From NCBI RefSeq assembly GCF_016287535.1, contig NZ_JAEFAJ010000004.1, forward strand, positions 62,001-126,000: a DNA stretch of 64,000 nucleotides. Direction: 5' to 3'. This DNA is from Ruminococcus sp. (lineage in GTDB: Bacteria > Bacillota > Clostridia > Oscillospirales > Ruminococcaceae). Shown piece after piece: positions 34,615-41,645 of this stretch (positions are counted from its first letter, which is position 1; every line of letters begins with the position of its first letter). A model generated the notes under the pieces. That model saw only the letters and a program-made list of their open reading frames with translations, did no database searches and had not been told where the DNA came from. The translations under genes were made by a program, and so were the position numbers.

Positions 34615-35086
34615 CGATCGCGATAACAAGTCCCACTATCACGTAGATAACAGCCACCTTCCAGCCAAATATGCTCATAAGCAGTACAAGGGAGCCCAAG
34701 TCCACCATTGGCGACGAGATAAGGAATGAGAACGTCACTCCCAGCGGAAGTCCTGCGCTTGTGAAGCCCATGAACAGCGGTATGGACGAGCAAGAACAGA
34801 AAGGCGTGACCGTGCCAAGCAGTGCGGCGATACAGTTCTCACCGATACCGTGAAATCTGCCCAGTATCTTTTTCGCCTTCTCAGGCGGAAAATAGCTCTG
34901 TATATAGGTTATCACAAAAATCAGGAAGCCCAGCAGTACCATGATTTTTATCGTATCATAGATGAAGAATTGCAGACTGCCGCCGAGCTTGCTTTCGGTG
35001 TCGAGACCGCAGGCGTTCAGCAGCGAACCGATAAGCCTGTTCAGCCATTTCATTCCGAAAACTTCGTCCTGTATGAAGTCCCACAC
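34541..35086 (-). pseudogene. Permease (ArsP/DUF318 type), C-terminally truncated
   Basis: The frame starts MWDFIQDEVFGMKWLN and has membrane helices such as TIKIMVLLGFLIFVITYI, ILGRFHGIGENCIAALLGTV, the Cys motif TPFCSCSSIPLFMGF, and GWKVAVIYVIVGLVIAIAGG. These match PF03773-type permeases, often linked to arsenic or metal export and usually about 320 residues. Homology ends near residue 161 (about 34605), where the frame runs into the IS3 fragment. It is the distal gene behind an ArsR-type repressor and a Cys-rich redox protein. About half of the membrane domain is lost, so it is probably inactive. Confidence 0.8.
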
Positions 35087-35088
35087 TC

Positions 35089-35532
35089 TTATTCATCACC
35101 TCCGAGCATTTCTGTCAGTATCTCTGCCGCCGTCCTTACCATTTCGAGACAGAGCGTTCTGAACAGACCATTTGACCTTGCGAAGTCCCTGCCTTCGTCT
35201 GTTCTTAGGTCACAGCCGAGAATATCACGACAGACATAGGAGCCCTTGCGCTTCTCAAACTCGTCAAGGAACTTGACAGCCATAGCACCGCTTTTTGCAC
35301 GGCTTTCAGTGTCGATGAGGTCGAACTGCCCGTACTTCATACCAAGAACCATAAGAGCTCCCGTACACGCACCGCAGACCTCTCCTTTGCACATTCCTCC
35401 GCCGAAGCAGGCGCCTATCTGAAAAGCCTGTTTTTCGGTAATGCCGAACTGCTCCGCAAACGCCGCGAATACCGCCTGCGAGCACTTATAGCCATTTTCA
35501 TAATACTGAACTGCTTTTGAAACATTATCCAT
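35089..35532 (-). CDS. C_GCAxxG_C_C family protein
   Basis: The start at 35532 (MDNVSKAVQYYENGYKCSQA) has GGAGG eight bases upstream. The 147 residues carry the family pattern of conserved cysteines: YKCSQAV, then GACFGGGMCKGEVCGACTGA, then a later YVCRDILGCDL and LCLEMV. The family (PF09719) is thought to be redox-active or metal-binding and often sits beside metal permeases. Here it lies two bases from the permease start and downstream of the ArsR-type regulator, so the three form one operon. Confidence 0.88.
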   Translation of the reverse strand: MDNVSKAVQYYENGYKCSQAVFAAFAEQFGITEKQAFQIGACFGGGMCKGEVCGACTGALMVLGMKYGQFDLIDTESRAKSGAMAVKFLDEFEKRKGSYVCRDILGCDLRTDEGRDFARSNGLFRTLCLEMVRTAAEILTEMLGGDE

Positions 35533-35606
35533 TTTCATTTCCTCCAATAGTTATATTTAGATATATCAATTTGTGGTGGCTGTTTTAAGCCGTATGGTCA
35601 TACGGC

Positions 35607-35915
35607 TTATTTATTACAGCATTTACAATCATTTTCAGTTACTGCTGTTATCTCTTTCAGGCAGTCCACAGCGACTTTTGCGCCCTCTGCTGAAATAGAG
35701 TAGTGCATCCACTTGCCCTCTTTCCTGCCGACCACAAGTCCGCTGTCGCAGAGTACCTTCATATGGTGGGAAAGCGTGGGCTGGCTCAGATGCAGCTCCT
35801 CAAGAAGATGACAGGCGCACAGCTCGCCGTTTTGCAGAATTTTGAATATCTGCACTCTGTTTTCATCACACAGGGCTTTGAATATTACCGTGATCTGCTT
35901 GTTTGATAGCTCCAC
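35607..35915 (-). CDS. ArsR-family metalloregulator
   Basis: The 102-residue winged-helix repressor starts at GTG with GAGGTGAG upstream. The sensor helix motif ELCACHLLEEL near residue 31 is like the ELCVCDL As(III)/Cd site. The recognition helix is LSQPTLSHHMKVLCDSGLV. The C-terminal CKCCNK adds three more Cys that could bind metal. It opens the operon with the Cys-rich protein and the permease, matching a metalloid efflux unit. A 9-base-arm palindrome overlaps its own promoter, so it is probably autoregulated. Which metal it senses cannot be told. Confidence 0.9.
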   Translation of the reverse strand: MELSNKQITVIFKALCDENRVQIFKILQNGELCACHLLEELHLSQPTLSHHMKVLCDSGLVVGRKEGKWMHYSISAEGAKVAVDCLKEITAVTENDCKCCNK

Positions 35916-35944
35916 GTTCTCACCTCACATTGAAGATTTTCTAT

Positions 35945-35978
35945 ATTATAGCATACATATTGAGATTTGTCAATATGT
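35945..35978 (-). promoter_or_regulatory. Promoter and operator of the ArsR operon
   Basis: On the minus strand TTGACA (35968-35973) and TATAAT (35945-35950) are 17 bases apart. ACATATTGA (35955-35963) and TCAATATGT (35970-35978) form a perfect inverted repeat with a 6-base centre that covers the -35 box, typical of ArsR repressor sites. Confidence 0.8.
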
Positions 35979-35990
35979 TTTTTCTAAGTT

Positions 35991-36269
35991 CTATTCTCTT
36001 TCTTCTATGCGAACTGAAATGATGTCTCCGTTGCCCTTTTTTAGCTTGCCGCGAATGGCTTTCAGTACTCCGATAACATAACAAACCGAGCCGTCCTCAT
36101 TTTTCAGTCCCATATTCACGATACTTCCGTCGTATGAAATGCCGTCAAATTCAGCGTGAACTTTCACTCTGCCTTTGCCGAATTCTTTTCTTATATCCCA
36201 CGGAAAAACGACATAGGCACCGCCGTTGTCTTTTGTTTCATGCAGGATAGTTTCATATTCGTATATCAT
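35991..36269 (-). CDS. DUF1905 domain protein
   Basis: The start at 36269 (MIYEYETILHETK) follows GGAGGTG. The 92 residues show GAYVVFPWDIRKEFGKGRVKV, EFDGISYDGSI and YVIGVLKAIRGKLKKGNGD, the pattern of the small beta-barrel DUF1905 family (PF08922). Its function is unknown. It is a single gene divergent from the DUF134/NifX-like gene. Confidence 0.85.
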   Translation of the reverse strand: MIYEYETILHETKDNGGAYVVFPWDIRKEFGKGRVKVHAEFDGISYDGSIVNMGLKNEDGSVCYVIGVLKAIRGKLKKGNGDIISVRIEERE

Positions 36270-36343
36270 CGCAGTATCACCTCCACAAGAAAATTGTACC
36301 AAATGAAGCAATATCAGTCAATAATTGGAAACACAAATCATAC

Positions 36344-36383
36344 TTGACATAAGTCAATAAATATGTTATAATCGACATAAGTC
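36344..36383 (+). promoter_or_regulatory. Promoter with two identical operator-like boxes
   Basis: TTGACA (36344-36349) and TATAAT (36367-36372) are 17 bases apart. GACATAAGTC occurs at 36346-36355, inside the -35 region as TTGAC-ATAA-GTCAA, and again at 36374-36383 just past the -10 box. Two copies bracketing a promoter suggest repression, possibly by the DUF134 protein encoded next. Confidence 0.75.
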
Positions 36384-36400
36384 AGAAAGGAGATGCTGAT

Positions 36401-37132
36401 ATGCCAAGACCGCAGAAGTCACGCCGTATCTGCTGTTATCCCGATTACTGGAGCTTTGCTCCCGATCAGGACACAGCCAACGATACAGTCATTATGTCCC
36501 TTGACGAGTTCGAGACCATACGTCTTATTGACTATCAGTCAAAGACGCAGGAGCAGTGCGCCGCGGAAATGAACGTGGCGAGAACGACTGTCACGGCGAT
36601 ATATGATACAGCAAGAAAAAAGCTTGCACAGGCTCTTGTGGAGGGCAGACGCATCGTCATTTCGGGCGGAAATTATACTCTTGATAACACTATCTCAGAG
36701 GAGATAACTCAGAAAGGAAGCACAATTATGAGAATTGCAGTAACTTATGAAAACGGACAGATTTTTCAGCACTTTGGCAGAACTGAGCAGTTCAAGCTCT
36801 ACGACGTCGCCGACGGCAAGATCATTAATGAGCAGATAGTCGGAACAATGGGCGCAGGACACGGCGCTCTTGCAGGTTTTCTGAAGAACGCTCAGGCTGA
36901 CGTGCTTATCTGCGGCGGTATCGGCGGCGGAGTTCAGATGGCTATGCAGGAGGCTGGTATCGCTCTTTACGGCGGAAATATGGGCAGTGCTGATGAAGCA
37001 GTTGCGGCTTTCCTCGCGCAGACGCTTGAGCAGAACTCCAATCCCACCTGCTACCACCACGCTCACGAGCACGTCGAGGGACATTCCTGCGGAGATCACG
37101 GCTGCGGCAGTCACAACTGCGGTAATCACTGA
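36401..37132 (+). CDS. DUF134 HTH domain fused to NifX/NifB-type cofactor-binding domain
   Basis: The 243 residues have two parts. Residues 1-95 (RPQKSRRICCYPDYWSFAP, LDEFETIRLIDYQSKTQEQC, MNVARTTVTAIYDTARKKLA) are a DUF134 domain with a sigma-70 region 4-like HTH. Residues about 110-215 (MRIAVTYENGQIFQHFGRTE, ADVLICGGIGGGVQMAMQEA, GIALYGGNMGSADEAV) are a dinitrogenase Fe-Mo cofactor-type domain (PF02579). The tail is His/Cys-rich (CYHHAHEHVEGHSCGDHG). Such proteins may bind iron-sulfur or metal ligands; nitrogen fixation genes are absent. Two palindromic boxes around the promoter suggest autoregulation. It overlaps the next gene by one base. Confidence 0.88.
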   Translation: MPRPQKSRRICCYPDYWSFAPDQDTANDTVIMSLDEFETIRLIDYQSKTQEQCAAEMNVARTTVTAIYDTARKKLAQALVEGRRIVISGGNYTLDNTISEEITQKGSTIMRIAVTYENGQIFQHFGRTEQFKLYDVADGKIINEQIVGTMGAGHGALAGFLKNAQADVLICGGIGGGVQMAMQEAGIALYGGNMGSADEAVAAFLAQTLEQNSNPTCYHHAHEHVEGHSCGDHGCGSHNCGNH

Positions 37133-37761
37133 TGAAAATTGTAACCCTTGTAGAGAATACCTGCGGACATGAGGGCTGTATCGCTGAACATGGGCTGTCT
37201 GTTTATATAGAAACGAAGAAGCATAAGCTTCTGCTTGATATGGGACAGACTGACGCAGTTGTAAAGAATGCGGAAATTCTCGGAATTGACCTGTCCGCAG
37301 TCAATACGGTCATTCTCAGTCATGGTCATTATTACCATTCGGGAGGTATCCTGCCGTTTTCGCATATAAATAATACAGCACAGATCATTATGCAGAAAAA
37401 AGCTGCCGACCCGCACTACAACGGTGAACGCTACATCGGTATCGACAAGGCTATCCTTGACCTTCCGAATGTACGGCTGATAGACGGCGATATGAAGATT
37501 GACGATGAACTGTTCCTGTTCAGCGGTATCACCGGCAGGCGCTGCTATCCGCAGGGCAACCGCAAATTGTCCCGTATGGAGAATGGACAGAAAGTCCCCG
37601 ATGATTTTGCACATGAACAGTTCCTTGTCATAAATCAGAACGGCAAGCACTGGCTGCTGTCGGGGTGTTCGCATAACGGTAGCACTCCTTTCAAGTATGT
37701 TCACGGACAAGTCATACAGGCGGCAGAGTATCGCCAAAAAGCTGCTGTCATTAGTCATTGA
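37132..37761 (+). pseudogene. Metallo-beta-lactamase-fold hydrolase, truncated and mutated
   Basis: The frame begins MKIVTLVENTCGHEGCIAEH and continues with LLLDMGQTDAVVKNAEILGI and LSGCSHNG, as in the MBL-fold family related to methyltetrahydromethanopterin/dihydropterin synthase-like hydrolases of about 270 residues. Two defects are visible. The metal motif HxHxDH reads HGHYYH (37321-37338), with Asp replaced by Tyr. Homology stops after residue ~182 (about 37679), where the rest of the frame covers a GNAT gene fragment. It is probably inactive. Confidence 0.75.
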
Positions 37762-37879
37762 TGAAGCAAGAAAACAGGGCTGCGGTACTGTTCAGATAAC
37801 TGCTTCGGATATGGGAGTTTTGCTGTACACTGATTTCGGATTCGTAAAGAATAATAATTTCATGCAGTATAAGCTGTAA
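37682..37879 (+). pseudogene. GNAT acetyltransferase, C-terminal fragment
   Basis: In the frame reading MFTDKSYRRQSIAKKLLSLV, then ARKQGCGTVQITASDMG and LLYTDFGFVKNN, the acetyl-CoA binding motif (R-R-Q-S-I-A, normally RxxGIA) and the final beta strands of a GNAT fold are present. The N-terminal ~90 residues are missing and the sequence is joined to the truncated MBL gene at about 37680. An ATG at 37697 has no good ribosome binding site. Confidence 0.7.
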
Positions 37880-37883
37880 AAGA

Positions 37884-37915
37884 AAAAGCTTCTTCGTAAT
37901 TGAAGAAGCTTTTTT
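37884..37915. terminator. Bidirectional terminator
   Basis: AAAAAGCTTCTTC-gtaatt-GAAGAAGCTTTTTT lies between the GNAT fragment and the convergent small gene. Confidence 0.85.
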
Positions 37916-38123
37916 ATAGCTCTGAATAATATCTGATAAACTCTTCTATGCAGGCTTTTTTTGACTGCGGTGCGGACTGCCATATGAGCTCTCCGCCGCA
38001 TTCAAGGCTCAGTACATAGCCGTCACACTGATCCCAGCCGTAGAGTAAATAATCACTGCCGTTATGTGAAAAAGCAATTTCGTTTTCAGTGATAACAGCC
38101 TGTTTAAGTTCATTTACGCTCAT
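37914..38123 (-). CDS. Small hypothetical protein, 69 residues
   Basis: The protein reads MSVNELKQAVITENEIAF, then DYLLYGWDQCDGYVLSLEC and KKACIEEFIRYYSEL. I do not recognise a family, but GAGGTGGAAAT is well spaced before the ATG and it lies nine bases behind the ACT gene in the same direction. The pattern of alternating beta segments and a final helix suggests a small folded domain. Confidence 0.65.
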   Translation of the reverse strand: MSVNELKQAVITENEIAFSHNGSDYLLYGWDQCDGYVLSLECGGELIWQSAPQSKKACIEEFIRYYSEL

Positions 38124-38132
38124 ATTTCCACC

Positions 38133-38375
38133 TCATATATCGGTAATTATTACTTGTCTGACGTTTTTTATCTTTTTCAGCCTTCTTGAAAGAGCTTCAT
38201 TGTCAAGCTCCCTATTCAGATCAACATCTGCGATGAAATGTGATACGGCTGTTGTTCCGTCAGAAGATACATCGGCTGTATGAGTGATTATGTTTCCGCT
38301 CACACGGCTTAATATTTTGGAGATCTCGCCCACAAGACCTATCCTGTCAATGGAAATAACTTCTACCTTTTTCAT
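38133..38375 (-). CDS. Stand-alone ACT domain protein
   Basis: The 80-residue protein begins MKKVEVISIDRIGLVGEISK and ends KKIKNVRQVIITDI, the beta-alpha-beta-beta-alpha-beta order of an ACT domain like those at the end of RelA/SpoT. ACT domains bind amino acids. A free-standing one probably acts as a small regulator; its ligand is unknown. GGAGGTG precedes the ATG. It has its own promoter (38416-38444), which shares a TGTCAATATGTTTT box with the ArsR operon promoter. Confidence 0.85.
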   Translation of the reverse strand: MKKVEVISIDRIGLVGEISKILSRVSGNIITHTADVSSDGTTAVSHFIADVDLNRELDNEALSRRLKKIKNVRQVIITDI

Positions 38376-38415
38376 TTTACACCTCCGCAGATATTTTCAG
38401 GATCAATATGTATAT

Positions 38416-38444
38416 AATATATCATGGTATGCATATTTTGTCAA
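38416..38444 (-). promoter_or_regulatory. Promoter of the ACT domain gene
   Basis: On the minus strand TTGACA (38439-38444) and TATATT (38416-38421) are 17 bases apart. CATATT...AATATG (38432-38448) is an inverted repeat over the -35 box. Confidence 0.7.
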
Positions 38445-38466
38445 TATGTTTTCTATTTATTTGCTA

Positions 38467-38495
38467 TTGACTTTTTTGATGATGCGATATATAAT
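38467..38495 (+). promoter_or_regulatory. Promoter of tcdA
   Basis: TTGACT (38467-38472) and TATAAT (38490-38495) are 17 bases apart. Confidence 0.75.
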
Positions 38496-38537
38496 CATAC
38501 TATATGTATGTATTTACTATAAAAAGTGAGGTTAATA

Positions 38538-39260
38538 ATGCTTAATCAGTTTTCAAGGACACAGCTCCTTATCGGTGAAGACGCGATAAAAAAGCTCTCG
38601 GAGTCAAGAGTTGCGGTATTTGGTATAGGCGGCGTAGGCGGTTATGTATGCGAAGCTCTTGTGAGGAGCGGAGTAGGTCACTTCGACCTTATCGACGACG
38701 ACAAGGTCTGTCTTACCAACCTTAACCGCCAGATACTTGCCACACGAAAAACGGTGGGAAAGCATAAGGCAGAGGTCATGGCAGAACGTATGCAGGAAAT
38801 AAATCCCGAAGCGGATATACGCATACACAAATGCTTCTTCCTGCCTGAAAACACAGATGATTTTCCCTTTGACGAATATGATTATGTTATCGACGCAGTT
38901 GATACCGTTACTGCAAAATTAGAGCTTATAATGCGCTGCAAGGAAAAGAATGTACCTGTGATAAGTACAATGGGGGCAGGCAACAAGCTGGACGCAGGAC
39001 GTATGAAAATAGCTGATATTTATGAGACACAGGTCTGTCCACTTGCCCGTGTAATGCGTCACGAGCTGAGAAAGCGCGGTGTTAAGAAACTGAAAGTGGT
39101 ATACTCAGATGAACAGCCTATACGTCCTCGTGAGGATATTTCCATAAGCTGCCGCAGTCACTGTATATGTCCTCCAGGAGCACAGCACAAATGTACTGAG
39201 CGCCGTGATATCCCTGGAAGTACTGCTTTTGTACCTGCTGTTGCTGGACTTCTTACCTAA
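38538..39260 (+). CDS. tcdA: tRNA threonylcarbamoyladenosine dehydratase, clipped at the C-terminus
   Basis: TcdA cyclises t6A37 in tRNA to ct6A using ATP. The start at 38538 ([13 protein letters not shown]) has GTGAGG upstream. The ThiF-type fold shows [20 protein letters not shown] for nucleotide binding, [30 protein letters not shown] and the end [13 protein letters not shown]. The family normally continues about ten residues (a final helix) after that motif. Here LLT and a stop follow, at the point where a truncated trxB begins on the other strand. The enzyme may still fold, but the end is abnormal. Confidence 0.85.
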   Translation: MLNQFSRTQLLIGEDAIKKLSESRVAVFGIGGVGGYVCEALVRSGVGHFDLIDDDKVCLTNLNRQILATRKTVGKHKAEVMAERMQEINPEADIRIHKCFFLPENTDDFPFDEYDYVIDAVDTVTAKLELIMRCKEKNVPVISTMGAGNKLDAGRMKIADIYETQVCPLARVMRHELRKRGVKKLKVVYSDEQPIRPREDISISCRSHCICPPGAQHKCTERRDIPGSTAFVPAVAGLLT

Positions 39261-39470
39261 AGCCTCAGCGTGTTCGCGGAACTTCTCCCCGAGAGAAAAG
39301 CCGTCGATGCCGCAGTAGCCGAGGTAGTTGTCCACCTGTTCGGTATAGACTATCTGACCCGTGCCCATGTAATCCTTTTCGATAACCGCAAAGCTCAGTC
39401 CCGCACGGCTGGCATATATAGCGGCAGACAGTCCCGCAGGACCGCTGCCGAGAATCATAACATCATACAT
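39258..39470 (-). pseudogene. trxB: Thioredoxin reductase-like FAD protein, N-terminal fragment
   Basis: The first ~70 codons read [40 protein letters not shown] and [20 protein letters not shown], the FAD-binding start of thioredoxin reductases (normally ~300 residues). Past AEALG (about 39258) the frame runs into the antisense of tcdA. The redox CxxC and NADPH domains are gone. Confidence 0.85.
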
Positions 39471-39476
39471 AAATAC

Positions 39477-39890
39477 TCATTCCTGTACTATTACAAGCTC
39501 TTCCTTTTCGGCCTTGTCACCCTCGATATGGAAAGAATTGAGGACAGGCTCCTCGTCCATAAGTGAGAGTATCATATAGCTTGCACTGCTGTCGTAGGCA
39601 AGTCTCTTGTCCTCGTCAGAGGGGCGTGAGGGCGAAACAGGGTGGGAATGCCAGTTGCCGAGGGGAGTGAGTCCGTTGGCTCTCATATCCTTTACCGCAA
39701 AGAGCTGCTCCTTCGGGTCGAGAGTGAAATGCTCCTCGGCATGGTCGACATTTGTAAGGATATAGACCTTTTTCACTATCTTGTCATCTCCTGAGAGCTC
39801 TCCTGCGATAAGTCCGCAGGCTTCTATGGGAGCTTCGCTCTGCGCGTGTGCAACTATCTTGTCATAGTCGCTTTTGCTTAGTTTTATCAT
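39477..39890 (-). CDS. JAMM/MPN metalloprotease (Mec/HcyD-like)
   Basis: The 137-residue protein has the JAMM zinc motif: Glu in EACGLIAGEL near residue 23, then GNWHSHPVSPSRPSDED with the HxH and the downstream Ser/Asp. Bacterial JAMM proteases of this size cleave an amino acid off the C-terminus of a sulfur-carrier protein, as Mec does for CysO-cysteine and HcyD for HcyS-homocysteine. Its start overlaps the ThiF-like stop by four bases. With the neighbouring ThiF-like and ThiS-like genes it makes a sulfur-relay operon. Confidence 0.85.
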   Translation of the reverse strand: MIKLSKSDYDKIVAHAQSEAPIEACGLIAGELSGDDKIVKKVYILTNVDHAEEHFTLDPKEQLFAVKDMRANGLTPLGNWHSHPVSPSRPSDEDKRLAYDSSASYMILSLMDEEPVLNSFHIEGDKAEKEELVIVQE

Positions 39891-40699
39891 AGACCAACAC
39901 CGTCACATTCTGCCTGTTCGTAGTCGATAAGCTCCGTAATAGTTGGATTATCACCGCATACAGCACAGCTGTGGGTATCGCTCGGGAGCTTTACCTTTCT
40001 GAACTGCATTTTCAGAGCGTCATAGGTGAGAAGATATCCTGTGAGGAGGTCTCCCACACCGAGTATATACTTCACAGCCTCCATAGCCTGCAGGCTGCCT
40101 ATAACGCCGCCCATTGCGCCGATAACTCCTGCCTGCTTGCAGGTGGGAATAGCGTCCTTCGGGGGCGGTTCCTTGAATACGCAGCGGTAGCAGGGTCCCT
40201 GACCGGGAACATAGGTCATGAGCTGTCCCTGAAAACGGATTATACCTGCGTGTGAAAAGGGCTTTTTTTCCATAACGCAGGCGTCGTTTATAAGGAACTT
40301 GGCAGGGAAATTATCGGTGCCGTCGATGATGAAGTCGTAGTCCTTTATGATATCGAGGATATTCTCACTGGTTATGAACTCATGGTAAGTCACGACCTTG
40401 ACGTCGGGGTTCATAGCCTCCATAGTCTCCTTTGCGGACTGTACCTTCGGCTTGCCTACGTCCTTTGTCTGGTGGATTATCTGTCTCTGGAGATTGGAAA
40501 GGTCGACCTCGTCGGCGTCTGCGATACCGATAGTGCCGATACCTGCGGCTGCAAGATACATTGCAGCAGGTGCGCCGAGACCGCCTGCACCGATGATAAA
40601 CACCTTTGCGTTAAGGAGCTTCTTCTGTCCCTTCGCGCCAACCTCTTTGAGGATAATGTGGCGTGAATAGCGCTCTATCTGTTCATTTGTGAATGCCAT
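39887..40699 (-). CDS. ThiF/MoeB-family adenylyltransferase (HesA/HcyF-like)
   Basis: The 270-residue E1-like enzyme activates the C-terminal Gly-Gly of a sulfur carrier. It shows IERYSRHIILKEVGAKGQKK, the nucleotide loop IIGAGGLGAPAAMYLAAAGI, the Asp/Arg motif DLSNLQRQI, and zinc cysteines in CYRCVF and CAVCGDN. The ATG overlaps the stop of the ThiS-like gene (TAATG) and the stop overlaps the JAMM gene. The operon context favours a carrier for cysteine or homocysteine synthesis over thiamine or molybdopterin, for which no genes are present. Confidence 0.9.
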   Translation of the reverse strand: MAFTNEQIERYSRHIILKEVGAKGQKKLLNAKVFIIGAGGLGAPAAMYLAAAGIGTIGIADADEVDLSNLQRQIIHQTKDVGKPKVQSAKETMEAMNPDVKVVTYHEFITSENILDIIKDYDFIIDGTDNFPAKFLINDACVMEKKPFSHAGIIRFQGQLMTYVPGQGPCYRCVFKEPPPKDAIPTCKQAGVIGAMGGVIGSLQAMEAVKYILGVGDLLTGYLLTYDALKMQFRKVKLPSDTHSCAVCGDNPTITELIDYEQAECDGVGL

Positions 40700-40854
40700 T
40701 ACTGACCGCCTCCCTTGAAATAAAGGAATTCTATGTTGTCACCGTCTTTCAGCACAGTTTCTTCAAACTGACCGTGATCTACGAAATCATCGTTGACGGT
40801 AACAGTTACATATTCGGGTGTTTCGACCTTTTCGTCTATATGCTGACAATCATG
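40699..40854 (-). pseudogene. ThiS/MoaD-like sulfur carrier, N-terminus missing
   Basis: The minus-strand frame reads EKVETPEYVTVTVNDDFVDH then KDGDNIEFLYFKGGGQ and stop. LkdGDxIEfL followed by GG close to the end is the sulfur-carrier signature. About 20 N-terminal residues and the start codon are absent. The homology ends around 40845, where an ECF transporter gene fragment begins on the other strand. Unless an internal start is used the carrier is lost, leaving the ThiF-like and JAMM genes without their partner here. Confidence 0.75.
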
Positions 40855-41235
40855 TCAGTGTTACTGGCGATAATCATGTTTGTGACAGGCATGGGCTGGC
40901 TCGGCGCACCTCTTATAGTTACAGCCGGATTTATCGCAGATATACTCGCAAAAAAAGGAAATTACAAGAGCTTCAAGCTTATCGCACTTAGTCACGGAGT
41001 ATTCTGCCTGTGGATCTGCGCGAATTATTTCCCTGTTATCGTTACAGCGTCAAGCTATCGCAAAAATATGCTTGAAGGTGGATATTCCGCTGAATACTGT
41101 GACAATCTGTTCAGAGCCATAAACGGAAAGACCATTGGCGTACTGGTGATCCTGTGTTTTGTGTTCGGTGTTATCGGAGCTCATCTCGGCAAGGCTGTTG
41201 TGAAGAAGCACTTTGAAAAAGCCGGGATAGTATGA
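40840..41235 (+). pseudogene. MptD/Trep_Strep-type ECF transporter S component, C-terminal fragment
   Basis: From MLTIMSVLLAIIMFVTGMGW onward the frame has several membrane helices (LGAPLIVTAGFIADILAKKG, IALSHGVFCLWICANYFPVI, TIGVLVILCFVFGVIGAHLG) and ends KKHFEKAGIV, like the MptD-family S components. The first ~60 residues are missing; upstream codons in this frame are antisense to the ThiS-like gene. It overlaps the EcfT-like gene by four bases. Confidence 0.7.
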
Positions 41236-41645
41236 TGAAAATAAACCTTGATCCCCGTACAAAGCTGTTTATGATATTCGCGGTATCATTTATCGTCATG
41301 GTAAACGCTGTCACACCCCTGGAATGGGCGATTCGTATTATCGTAACTCTGATACCGATATTCCTGCTTATGACCGAGGGGAAATATGCTTCCGCTTTCC
41401 GATTCCTGATATTTTACGGAGCAGCTCTGGTTTTGCTGAGATTCTGCATATCGGAAAACTCAACAGGCATATTGTCCGCCCTTCTCGTTGGATACTGCGG
41501 AATAGTGGCACAGTTCATGCCCGCACTGATAACCGCATTGCATATACCTGTGACAGAGAAAAAATCGTGCAGAAGCTCTCATGCTTCTCTTTCGATGATG
41601 AAAGGAATACCTCTATTGTCCCCGAACAGACAGGCAGAAAACTGA
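41232..41645 (+). pseudogene. EcfT transmembrane subunit, C-terminally truncated
   Basis: The frame reads MKINLDPRTKLFMIFAVSFI, then AIRIIVTLIPIFLLMTEGKY and YCGIVAQFMPALITA, the N-terminal ~100 residues of an EcfT/CbiQ family protein (normally ~230-260). After about 41535 the sequence follows the P-type ATPase in another frame and this frame becomes meaningless until its stop. The coupling motifs with the ATPases are missing. Confidence 0.7.

Noticed and set aside
36401..37132. NifX/NifB-type domain considered as evidence of nitrogen fixation
   Set aside because: DUF134 fusions with this domain occur in many non-fixing anaerobes and no nif gene is present.
41324..41539. First 72 codons upstream of the P-type ATPase taken as its N-terminus
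   Set aside because: They are an off-frame reading of the EcfT fragment and show no ATPase similarity.
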